Assembly (NCBI GenBank): GCA_030141605.1 | Contig: JAQGDQ010000137.1 | Span: forward strand, 186,001 to 250,000 | Length of the DNA: 64,000 nt | From: Tubiluchus corallicola | Taxonomy: Eukaryota > Priapulida > Priapulimorpha > Priapulimorphida > Tubiluchidae | Direction of reading: 5' to 3' | Shown: one piece after another, positions 11,427 to 25,100 of the stretch | Layout: each line of letters starts with the position of its first letter | How positions within the stretch are numbered: position 1 is the stretch's first letter | Notes under the pieces: model-generated | Told to the model about the DNA's origin: nothing | The model's input: the letters and a program-made list of their open reading frames with translations, nothing else | Database searches by the model: none | Position numbers and translations under genes: made by a program

Positions 11427-13161
11427 CTATAAAAAAGACAATTTATTACATTTGATTTAATGATTTGCCAGCCAAGATGATCTAAAAGGTACTGTTAGTA
11501 TAATAACAACATTTCTTTTGTTCAAGCAAATTTAAATCAGTTGCACACAAAGTTGGCAGATGTTGTCACATTACTAGGCGTATTCCAACCTAAATCATTG
11601 TATTGTATACTCTATATCCTAAGTATACTATACTATATACTGGGAATCTATAGTGACCAAGTCTGCCATCTTCAGTGCTTGTCAAATGGGACTTTCCAGT
11701 TGTTTCAGCATCACATGTTTTCAACAATTATTACAAGAAAATAATAAAATACATGTTACGATAGCACAAGAAAATTCAGCAAAAGTTTAAATTTATAGTT
11801 ATTTTTGTTGCTATTTATAACCGAATTTTGTAAAATATTTTCAGATTTTCCTTAACAATACTTATAAGCTACCTGTGGCACGCTAAGCTTTGAACACATG
11901 TCACATATACTAGCAACATCGTCGGCTTCCTTTCTGGCCTGCAGAAGCTGTGCTGCCTGAATGATTGGTTCTAACGCTTCAACAGCTCCGGAATCCTAAA
12001 GAAAAAACAAATTGCATTCCGATAAAGATACTGTCTATGGGAACTATTTTCCTTAAATGCTTGTTTCAACATTCAAAAAGCAGAAGAACGAAAATAAAAG
12101 CATTAAACAAATTTATTTTTCCATTGTTAAATATATAAGGAGATAACAGTGATTTGTTTTAGAGCTACATAGAATATAACAATGTATATAAATTAATATT
12201 GTATGAAGCTAAAACAAATTTCTATTATGGGTTTGTAAATATTTAACAATGGAAAAAGAAATTCTTTTGCAGTTAATCTAAATTTTCATTCTTATGTTTT
12301 GAATCTTCAAACAAACAATATATCTACAATATAACATCGTCGAGTTTTTTACAAGGAACACATTAAGGTGCAAAACTACTGTTTGAAACTGTTTAAAATT
12401 GTAAATTAACCTGTAAATTGTTATCCCGACAAAACTGCTCCAAGTGACTGATGTTATATCGGATTTGCATTCCTTTGCTCCAATGACACAAATCTTTGCG
12501 TAGTAACAGATCATTCAATGCCACTGAACATACAAAGTAATAGAGCTGTCTAAAGATCTGATTTACCAATTCCGGATCAACGGCATGAGTGGCAAACGTT
12601 TGATAGAAGAATGTAATCTGAAAAAAATGAAAGGTGTCAAATTAACATTCTCGAATAAAATCAGACAGGAACGTAAATGTTGCAGAAATTTTGCGGTGTT
12701 TCATCTCACTTGAAACATTTTTAAACTATTACAATTATTTTAACATTTTCTTTACCATTACATATAATGAGATGTAATTTATGTCAAGAGGATTCTGCTA
12801 TTATGCAATCGCACATGATTGCTCCAAGTGTATCTTGACAAAATGTAGCAAAGTAAAATGAGAAGCCACACTCCTCATGAGAAACTGCAGTTTTCAACCT
12901 GTCTTCACTAGGAAACTAACCGTTTAAGTAATGAGAAACTGTACATATAAGCAAGAGGTTACTCTGTTCAACATTCACCTTAATTACATTGTCAAAGTGC
13001 TCTAAACTACAGTCTATTAAATTTGCTTAATTTTGTCATCTCTGTACCATTATAGTTGCCTACATGAAATTTAACTATTTATTTAACTTTTACTCGTACT
13101 ATTTCAGCAGTGGAAACTCAAAACATACATTTCTTGTGAAAAATGTGGCTTTTTTTGTCTC

Positions 13162-13192
<31 letters not shown>

Positions 13193-16100
13193 CATTGCCT
13201 TATACAGACTCTTAAGGCAAACTGCAGCTACGAAAGCTTTTGGGCTCTCTAAAGCATCTAAACACTATTATATTTGTATTAGTTGACAGATTAAAACCCC
13301 ACCCGTGTCAGATATTAAAAAACAAATCACAGAAGTGTCTATTTATAAGGAAGCAACATCAACAACACTTACAATCTTTTTGCAAGTGTATTTGTCATCA
13401 AATGTATGTGTCATAATCTAAGATAGAATTTAGTGTATGAGATGCATTACTGACACTACCATTTTTTAACTTGCAATTAATAGAATCAGTCACTTAATTA
13501 ACTCAGAAATGTCTGGTAATGGCCCACTCCTATTCAAATGTATATAATAACGGTTGGCAAAATTCTGCAACATTCACTCATTTTTTTGCTTTGGGTACTT
13601 AAATTAAGACACTCGTGTGTGATCAAAGAGCTTTCATTACTTTTATGTCATCTTTGCATCACATTCGTGCACTATAACATAATAACATGTGCAGAAATAA
13701 TCATGTTAAGTACCATTTTGTTTGTAAGCAAGTGTTATTTATCATGTGCTAATACGCTAGCATAGTGGTTTTCTTTGAATCTGTCATCTGTTCATCTGCT
13801 GCAATTAACATCGTTGTCCAAGAAACTGTGAAAACTAAACTTGTAATCACATGCCTCGCAGTTAATTTTTGAAGCGCATGCTTTCATAAAACGTTTTATC
13901 AGTTAACTCTTGCTGCTATGCCAACAATGCAATGGCAGTAAGCTGGCGGTATTCTTTGTGACTTTACAGTGTAAATATCACAGAGCAACTGAGAGCATGG
14001 AGTTAATTTTGAAAAATGTAGAAAAACATAGGCATAAAGACCTAATATTTTAAGTTCTTGCAGTCTTTGCAGTGCACACTAACCTGATAAGTGATGACTC
14101 ATACTTCTATACTAGTAATACTAGTAACACTCATCGGCCAAATAGATTCAGTTCATTAATTACGTCAAAATACTTTCATCCCAAAGTGAGTCTATTAAGC
14201 AGTACCACTGTATTATGAAGAAAATGAACTTTTTATGTCAGATAAAGAAAAGAAACTTCCTGTGTTTTTGTAAGATGGTAATTTTTTATTACAAACCCAG
14301 CAGCTGATGTGAATTTGAAAAATAGTGAACATCACCTGTTTGATTAGTATTTCCATGGCATCTACTTGAGACTGAGATCCCAAATCTATACTTGACTGTC
14401 GATTCAACCCAGGCTGGGTTACAGAGAAACCTTTGATTTCTTCGTGCTCCAAAACGCCAGGTACTAATGAGATTACAATAATCAAATGCATTAGTTACCA
14501 AATACCATAAACACGATGAAACACAATCTGTGAAAAGTGTAAGCAAAAAAGCATATAAGCAGTATCCGAAATAAAGAAAGAAATGTCTTATGTAACAAAT
14601 TTGGACACTCTTACAAAAAACACATATTTGTAACACATAACACATACAAGTAGTTGGATGAATTAAGAGTTATACAACTTGGGATTGTTCGACTTTATGA
14701 TCCAACTACATCTTAATTAATTAGTTATACAAAATACTAGTAATAACGTGTATTTCCATCTTTTTAAACAAATTAATTTTAAATCGCTATCAAATTCATC
14801 TGTAGGTGTCGCCATATTTAGAGTGTGTAAACAATACACACACAAAGTTTTGTGTATAGGGGTGCATCACTTGAACATATTTGTCCGATTTGCGTCCAGG
14901 TCACCTGACGGTCAATTATCAGGGAAATGATTGTGGTCAAAAGTCTGCGACTACCTGTATTTGTAAGACGCCTATGTAAAATACCACAGCACATACTGAC
15001 AAAAAAATTGAAAAATACATACAGCTAATAGAATTTACACTGAGCTAATTAGTAATAATAAATGAAAACATTTAACACAAAAACATGAAGATTAGGAGAG
15101 AACTTACTGATTGCCGCATGAACTTTTTCTTCAATGAATCGTATTGTTCCTTGATAAATATTCACGGCCATGTCACTGAGAATTTGACGATACTCAGACA
15201 GATCAAAGTTGCGTAGACACTGGTCATTCTGTTTAGGCGTGTTACTGTGTTGAAATGCCTACAAGTGCGAAGATATAACGATTCAAGTACATAACACCAA
15301 TCATTAAAAAGAGAAGAAACATCTGTATTTATAGTAAAATAGTAGTGGTGAGGCACTGGCTACATTTTCATAATTGAAAATGGAATCTGAAATTCATTCG
15401 TATAATGGATTTTCGGGCTATTTTACGAGAAAGCAAGTGTACAAGAAAGGCACATGTTCACGTTAATAAGAAACGTTTGTGATTAAGTGGTGACACCATC
15501 ACGAGCTAGCATGCAAAGGCAACACCATGTTATTCGATTTTTCTACAATGACGACTAAGTTTATCTCACAGTTTTTGCAGATTTTCTGAAAAGTAATTTG
15601 AAAATGGTTCTTTAATACAATTGACATTGTATATCGATAATTGGAAATAAAAGCCCAAATTGATCATAATCGATTGATATAGTAAAAACTGTATTATTAA
15701 GATGGCAAAAGAGATACAAACTTTGCCTCCGGAGTTACTACATTAAGTAGATATTGCATTAAAGGTTTCCCTTATTTAGGCACAAAAATCCAAGTCTCTA
15801 TGAGTTTTAACACACATATGTAGAGCAAAGTCAAGGAAGAAAAATTTATCAGGAAGATAGAATGCATAAGACTTACAGGGACATGCCCCGAGATTACCGG
15901 AAAACAGTCCAATTTTGAAAGATACTTCATTGTGGAGAGCAGTAAAACAACATATGGCTTGGAAATAGAAGGTGGACAGTGTAATGTCATTGGACGATTA
16001 ATACATGCCATTTGATATACGAGAGTTTACATAGATTTGTAGATTATTGATGTCTCGGGTGAGTTCATATGATAACATTGTAAACAGTAAATCATAACAT

Positions 16101-19100
16101 AGTCTTTTATAACTCAAAGAGGTATTTGTTTTCTGGCAACCATATCACTGACTCAAGAACTTTACCAAAAATCTATATCTAAAAATTTATAATTGAAAAA
16201 CTATATGAGTTGGATACCAATAAAAGACAAGACAAATTATATTTCCATCACTGCTAGCAATTGTGTTAACGACAGAATATTTTTGAAAAAATGGATTTTG
16301 TCTTGGAGAGCTAAGCATACCGGCTTAATTGTCACCTTTAATACAGCACCTGATTGAAAATTTTTGCATTACTTTTAACAGGAAAGCAATATTACTAAAA
16401 AGGGTGGACTAAATAGAAAACTATGGTAATGTAAATAGCAATGTAATATAAATTATTTGACATTAGTATCTATGTTGATAAATTGCTGTATTATGTCACT
16501 TGCATTTAAACAGATTTAGTTTTTACTCCACTACAAATGTGTAAATTAACTTTACCGTTTCTCCGCTATACTGTTTCAAATTGTGCAGCAGTCTACATGT
16601 ATTTGCCAGCCATAGTGTTGTACACTCAATATCATCACGCTTCTTCTGTAACATTAATAGATATATGAGATTTGAAAATTGACAGACATTATAATATGAT
16701 TAATAATTAACGTTTATTTAAAGGTATTTTACATGCGCTTTCTACTAGTTTAACCTCAGCAATGAAAGAAATAAAGTTTCAGTAATACACAAAACATTGT
16801 GCACGGGTCATAATTATGAAAAAACTAACAGTCAAATTTCAGCTTAAGTTTAATTATTTTTAAACTTTTCTACTTTTTGTGTAGTGTAAAGTCCATATAA
16901 ATATATGTTTGAATGCCATACAAGAAAAGATACATAAAGCTGATACTATTTATACTAAAGTGATAATTCAAAAAAAGCTAACTAATGCAAAAGTTTACAG
17001 GAAAAACTTAGCATAATTAAAAAATATGTAGAAGAAACTTATTTTATTACAAAATAGTTAACCAAGCCATTAGGAGGAAACAGTTCACTCCATATTAAAT
17101 TGAATTTTGAAATATGAGCATCACAGTGAAAATATCTATATTTCAGGCACAGTAATAACAATAAAATTCAATTTGGATGTAGACTCCAAAACTGTATTCA
17201 GTTGCATGCTTACAGTGAATAAACGAACTTTCAAAATTTTCGCAAGACAGATTCACTTAATTCAAATTTCCTACTAATTCATATCATTCAAGCACCAGTA
17301 GGCTACGGTGCAGACAAAAACATTCTTATAACATGCATCTCACTTAATCCATAGTGATCTTATAGGTCCCTAGACATACGACTCAATTTTCGTGTATTTT
17401 GCAAGTGACGAATGTAGGAACAGAGAAAACCAACCTGTACAGGTTTTACAGATAAACATGCTAACTTAGCCAATAAGGCATGGAGGCTAGCCTAAATATA
17501 CAAGGAAGTTTGACTTAGATGGTTAAAATTAGTATGTTGTAAAAGAAAAACAAATTGAAAGCAATCACTATGTTACAAAGAAATTAACAGAAATATCGAT
17601 TTCGTACCTTAAACAATCGTTTGATGCTGTTGATTGTATTGGTAAGAAGTGACCTGACTTTGTCATCATCATTTATGTAATCGGTGTACCTGATGCACAT
17701 GAATATCATATATGCGGGAAGTCCAGGCAAGAACTGAGCTGCAACTTTAGGTCTTAGATCTGAAACAGCACACCGACCAATGATCACCACCTTACACATC
17801 CAAATTATAACTAAGAAAAAAGCAGGAACAAGAACAAGAACAAGAAAACAAAGGCAAATGTAGTCTAGATACCTAAAATGAATTAATTGATCGTGATGAG
17901 ACAAAAATTATTGTTATAATAGAACATAATACATGTATAATGATCTGACTCCACAAACACCATGGCAACAATCACTAATCAAACCTACAACACAAGAACC
18001 ATGGATGTATTAGCAATTTCATGTACAAATAAAAATAATGTTTGACAATGAAACCTGAAAGTAAAACATAATTGTGTTTTCAATAACTTACAAACAAAAT
18101 GTTGGTTTTCAGCCAGGCTTACAAATGTACTTTGCTGATCCATATTTCAGCAGTGGCTTTAAGAAACTTCGCTTCTTTGTTTGCACTGCCATTGCAGGTA
18201 GAACTGCCACCATTAACGCAAAAAACTGCAGGCAAACATCAAATTGTACTAGCCCCCGAATTTATTACTAATCACTTTCTGCTTCTTGTGTTTTACTTTT
18301 TAATATATGTCAGCTCCAACAGTTTAATGAGCACAGACTGATAAATCATCACATGCCGTAAAAGACAGTTGGCACTCAGTGTAGGAAACTACTGCTACTC
18401 ACCACATATCACGTTTTTGATCAGGGTACTTTCGTCCTCCTTGCGGTACTCCAACATTCCCATGTATTCCACCTCCTTGTGTTTGACTATGGGCATGTTA
18501 CCCACCGGTGAGGACCGACCCCCTTGTACCTCCTGTAACTCTTCTAATGTTAGTTCGGAACCTAAACGTAAAACGTATCTTTCAGCCATAACACTAAAAC
18601 AAAATACATTTATTTACATATTTCTAATATTGCAACCGTTTTACTCATAACATACTATCAAAAAGTAAATACATATACAATGTTTTGCTGTTGCTCAAGG
18701 CTAGATAAAGATTGACAGTATCAAGTTTGTAATATATAATATCTGTACAAAAAGTGTGTACACACATAACTTCAATATACAAACTAGCTTATCTTGCATA
18801 TGACAAAAGTTTAAACAAAACTAATATTCAAGAACACTCAAATACACACTGCAGGGTCGTCTATAAAAAAGTTTCCTCAAATCAACTTGTAACTCTTTAT
18901 CCTGCTAAAGGTATTCGTAACAGAGGGTACATCACTTTGTTGCCCCATTTCTCACTTTTGAGAAAGCTATAAATTCCTTTCAAGACCCCCAAATGCTGGT
19001 AGCCCAAGAGAATACTGCATAACACAAATATACACACACGCATATGCACGCACACTCACAAAACAAGCAAAACAAAACAAACGACAAGGAAGGTAATGGC

Positions 19101-22100
19101 CGAATGACCCGGAGATACCCATAACATTAAATCGTTAACATCGGACATCAAGTTTGCTCATTAACATGGGACATTTGTTTCTGTACGTGGTCTGGCAATG
19201 AGCAAAATGGCCAATTTTTAAAGTTTATTAAACACCATTTCTAGAGGAACACCAGGTAGAAAAAATGAAAAACGTCCTAGCAGCGCTTGGAAAAATGGAA
19301 AAAGTCCTAGGTGGTCTTAGAGGGAAATCTATTGCATTTTGGAAAGAGAAGAAACCGAGCTATACAAAGATGCGGATATCTTTAGCAGACGTCTCTAAAC
19401 AGAATGAAGAATTACCTCTAAGAGGACATTTTTTGGACGACCCTGTACATATTGTAATACTAAAACGTGTACAGGAAACAAATGTGTTAACACAAGGAAA
19501 CTGGAAAATGAACAAAAATTAAATGCAACAACGTAACAAAATCATCATTTGTGCATGCTATGTTCATTACACTAATCATCATAACTTCTTAAGTACACCA
19601 TTCATGCTTTTTGTGAATAAAACCATGCTAACTAGAATAGAGTATGAACCTAACCTTACCACTAAATAGAAGAGCCAGTGACTCAGTGAATGAGAGAGTT
19701 CCTATGAGAACATAAACAGCAAAGTGAAAAGACAGAGAAAAACTTCAGAACTTCCAATATCATTTGGAAATTTTATGATCACAAATATTTTTTATCAGCA
19801 CATTGGGATGCTTAGACTAGTGTTAATCACAAATGAGTTTTGCACAAACATTAAGTATATTGTACATGATCATTCTGGAATAATAGCTAAATTACAATGC
19901 AAATTCTTTTTGTCATGCTGAAGTGGATATAAAAATATGTAAATATATGTAAAAACAAACTTACTAAGGAATAGGAAGGCTAAATATACAACTAAATATT
20001 CAGTTAGAGTGTTAGTTGACCTAACATAAATTTATTATTATGATTTAAAAAACATTCATTTTATTAAAATTATTATATTATTTTTCGTACTAAAAGTCAT
20101 AAATACATACACACAAGGAATTAGATAAGACAGACAAAATTGACACAAAAACAGAAAAGTTAAGAGTTTAAAATTTAAAAATTTGTCTATAAAAAGACAC
20201 AATCATTTTCAAAATATTTTACATTGTTACATATACTTTAATATGAATTAATATTGTAATACAACACCACAACTTATAGTGATCTTGTAAATATCCATTT
20301 TATAACAATAAGAAAGTGGCACTATGGAAGTGAAAAAGCATCTTAAAAATGAATAACTACTCACCGCCAGTAGCTTTAAGTTTTTTAGCATAAATCTTCA
20401 ACTGTTTCTTAAGCTTGTGATTCTGATCCTGAAGCATTTCTATCGTCTCATTCAAATCCTTAAGAAAATTACCACAGCAAAAATTTAATTAGCACGATCA
20501 ACTGTTACAGTAATAGTTAAGTCTTTGACCAATATGAACTTAACTATCAACTAAAAAATCTGTTACAGGAAATGTCTTTTTTAAACTGTTTTGCAGCTGT
20601 TTTCATTAAGTAGTTTTCAATTAAATATATAACGCGTTTAATCTCAGAAGCCTGCATTTTGTTATTAGTATGTGGTTTGACATAAATGTTAATAATCTAA
20701 TTATAAATTAGTTTTGATTCAGTAGACGTACATGTGAACACATAACACAAGCAAATATTTACAGTGCAGTATAAGTAAAATGTTTCAATAAAATACATAC
20801 TATATTGTATATTTCATAAAATAAGTCAGAACCACCAAGTCCAAAACAAAATTCTTTATTTTTCTCAGACACTTTCGTTAATGGACATTTTGACTTCTTT
20901 TACAACCATGACAAATGGTCAATTGACCATGACAAGCCTCAGAAGATCACTATTTATATTTCAAGCTAAATTATATGTTCTTATAAACTCTTAGATCTGT
21001 CAAAAATGTACTCCATCTCGCACCAGAGATGAGTATTTCAAGACAATGAACGTATATCATCTCCCTGTAACACCTGGTTTTACGTAAACTCTCTGCTACA
21101 GGTAAAAAATGTGCGTAGATTGAGTAGATTTTAACAATAAATAGAAGAACTCTTTAAAAAAACGAGTAAGAGACTCACAATGTTATCTTCAGTAAGACGC
21201 TGCACTTCGTGTTGAATTTGATTGACGGTTTTCTCACCTTGGTTGAGTACTAACCGCTGCAGAAAAACATACAAAGCTTAAATTGCAAACCAGGTTAAGT
21301 GTGAATAAAAATATCAGTGTAAGTTCAGCCTCAGTGCTAGTTAAAACAACTTTAAAGTAATATAAGCAAAACAACAGATGCGAGAATCTATAGCTGTTGC
21401 ATAATTCATTATCTAAGAAACAAAATGAATTTGAATTGTGAAAGAACTTTTTCACGCACGTCTTTTTATATCATACAAGTTCAATGAGTCCAGTGAGCTA
21501 GTTAATGAAAAATTCAGTTACAGTATATTCAAAGAAGCCTTGTAAATGCAGTGTTACTAAGTAGCTTATATAAACAAAATTTCTACCCTCAGCATCACAT
21601 TTTTTTATTTTCCTTGCTAAAAATTCCCAAAACCACTTTTTTTGTAAGTAAATTTTTTTGTAATCTTTTACTTTAACAAAACTTTAATAAAATTCAAATT
21701 CTGTCAATTGATTTTAATTTTAAAATCATAAACTTATTAAATTTGTATGTGCACATTTTTGTAAAGCTACCATACCCTGATGTAAATCTTTTTACCTTTA
21801 CATAATGTAAACAAAATTTAAATTAAAAAAAATTTGATTTTACAAAACTTAATTATTCAAATCATTTTTGTTGGATCACATTCCTGTCACAAATATTATG
21901 AATTTAAGCAAGCATCTCAATATAGACATGAACAATTTGGTTTTTTACGTTCAAAATGCAGCAAATCTGACATTACCAAATTTACACTTGGCACTAAATA
22001 GTGTATTTCTAATACTAATTTACACTTAATAATTCAGTAATTTGATTCAATCTAGGTCCTTGTTAGCACCAGTAAACATGAAGACCTTGTTTTGCTAAAA

Positions 22101-25100
22101 TCTGTCACATCAAGAGCAGATTTAAATTTCTACAAAAGTTTACCGCCGATATGATCTTCTGTTGTCGATCATTATCTTTAAGTAGCCGCTTGTTCTCATC
22201 CTTTAGCTCTTGACAGTTTTTCTTCTCCTTCTGCAATTGATTCTCCAGTAACCTGAAACACAAACAAAAGCTGTTCATACATTTTAATTGATGTTATTCT
22301 ACCTGTCAACTATTCAAGGACAAATTACATTGCCAATCAAAAAATCAGGTCAGATTTTTCTCAACTTTCTTGATTTGATGTAAAGAATTGACCGAAGAAA
22401 ATTTTCAACTGAAATTAAAGATCTAACTCGTTCATTCTGGTGGTTAAAACAAAGAAGATGAAATCTCTTTTAAACTGTAATTTATGGTAATTACACATTT
22501 TACACTATTGTGTTTACAGGAAAAAGCAGGTAAACTTGCAGATAGGGACAACTCTGTAGCAAAAAGCCCCTAAGCTCTTTATAGAGCTACCCAAGTCACG
22601 TGTGTTTTGAGCCAACCTCAGGTGACAGAATAGCGCATCCCAAGGCAACAACCTGGATGAAAACTACATCAAGTGATAATAATATAGTAGCGTCAATTTA
22701 CTGACTTACTCCCAAAAATTGCAAGAAAACGTTTTTTGGTGTTTTCTTGTAGCATTTGGACAAGAGAATAGCATACATAAATTAGGCCGAAATATGAGCT
22801 GTGCAAAGGAAGTAATTATGATGTCAAAGATATGGCCGTCATTTGACCAAAATGAAAGGATATTTAGTCTACCAGAATGGTGAAAAAATGCTCATTTTGA
22901 TTCAAAAGCAATTAACTTTGCACAGTGCTAGAGCTCAAAAGGTGATTAATTTTGATTATGGAGTCAATCGAAATTCGTTCAATATGGCAGCACTTTCCAA
23001 GATGGCCAACTACATAGCTGATAAGAGTTATATTTTAGCTATCAGAGGCGTATACAGGATAATGATTTTGGTCTCTAAAATAGGTTTCCAAGATCAAGGA
23101 ATCCACATCTGATGCTTAAATGCCTCTATAACATCACCACACTTCAAAACGGCTGCAGATGTTCCACAAAATGATGGAACTGCTCATATTAAGCAGAACT
23201 ACTGGGACCAGACACTGATCCCTAGCCTAAACTTTACCATCATCATTTGTTGGCAATGGAAAGTATTGTTTGTACCATAGATGTTTAGATAGGTTAAAAT
23301 GAAATGACTAAATAGATTTTAATAAGTATGTAGTTGTTATTATTATAAATAATAATAGAGAGGTTTTAATGATAATATTATTTCTAAACTCGCATTCTAA
23401 AACCACGTCCACCGTCATATTTACAAGGTGCAAACAATACTTGCTTGGACACAACTACATCTGCCACAACACCATTTCGCTTTCTGGCAAAAAGATTTAA
23501 TTAGTTGACACTTTTTTGATGCTTTAGAATGCAAAATGCAGTGTGATTTTCTTGTCATTTCAGTAAAACTTTTCCAGCCTGAGTCAAATAGTGAGAGTAA
23601 AGTTTAGGGCAGGAATCAGTGCCTGGTGCCAACAGTTCTGCTTAAGGTGCATCCTGTTCGGTATGCATGAAAACTCCAGAAGTTTATACCTGTGTATGTA
23701 GTGGAGGTTTACCAAAGGAAATTTGCCAAAGTTGCATAATTACTGTTACAGTCTGTATATTACAGGCCTAATAATTTAAAAACTTAAAAGGGTTTGGAAA
23801 ATAAAGTATGGGCTTACACTATTATGTCCAAATAATGTTGACTAAAAAGACACCCATCCAAACATACATCTTTGGCTAAATTATCTGTGCAAAAGACATT
23901 CTCATGCGTAGATGTATCAGCATTCCAATGTATCAACGGATTAGTTTTAAATATGTTTGTAGCACAAACAGTACTTTCAGAGTCAATGCGAGTAATACTT
24001 CCCATTGTGTTAGCACATAGCTGCTTATAACCATTAACAAACATCAGAATTAAACAAGCCATTGAAAGGTGAATTAGACAGGAGTTACTTTACTGACACC
24101 ACAAACACATTTTTCATCAGAAGAGCCAATGTCTGAGGTCTAACAAACATACTAGCATCAGAAAAGCCAATGTCTGAGGTCTAACAAACACATTAGCATC
24201 AGGAGAGACAATGTCTGAAGTCTAACAAACACATTACCATCAGAAGAGACAATGTCTGATGTCTAACAAACACATTAGCATCAGAAGAGCCAATGTCTGA
24301 AGTCTTACAAACACATTAGCAACAGAAGAGCCAATGTCTGAAGTCTTACAAACACATTAGCATCAGAAAAGCCAATGTCTGAAGTCTAACAAACACAACA
24401 GCATCAGAAGAGCCTATGTCTGAATTCTTACAAACACATTAGCACCAGAAGTGCCAATGTCAAATAAACACATTAGCATCAGAAGTACCAATGTCTGAAG
24501 TCTAACAAACACAATAGCATCAGAAGTGCCAATGTCTGAAGTCTTACAAACACAATAGCATCAGAAGAGCCATTGTCTGAAGTCTTACAAACACGAGAGC
24601 ACCAGAAGAGCCAATGTCTGAACTCTTACAAACACAATAGCATCAGAAGAGCCAATGTCTGAAGTCTTACAAACACAAGAGCACCAGAAGAGCCAATGTC
24701 AGAAGTTTACAAACACAATAGCAACAGAAGAGCCAATGTCTGAAGTCTTACAAACACAACAGCATCAGAAGAGCCTATGTCTGAAGTCTTACAAACACAT
24801 TAGCAACAGAAGAGCCAATGTCTGAAGTCTTACAAACACATTAGCATCAGAAAAGCCAATGTCTGAAGTCTAACAAATACAATAGCAACAGAAGAGCCAA
24901 TGTCTGAAGTCTTACAAACACAACAGCATCAGAAGAGCCTATGTCTGAATTCTTACAAACACATTAGCACCAGAAGTGCCAATGTCAAATAAACACATTA
25001 GCATCAGAAGTACCAATGTCTGAAGTCTAACAAACACAATAGCATCAGAAGTGCCAATGTCTGAAGTCTTACAAACACAACAGCATCAGAAGAGCCAATG

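Noticed and set aside
14289-14645. 118-codon open frame on the minus strand
   Set aside because: It overlaps the MYO5 exon 14336-14463 in another frame and has no domain of its own.
19265-19522. 85-codon open frame (+)
   Set aside because: It spans a repeated element terminus and shows no conserved motif.
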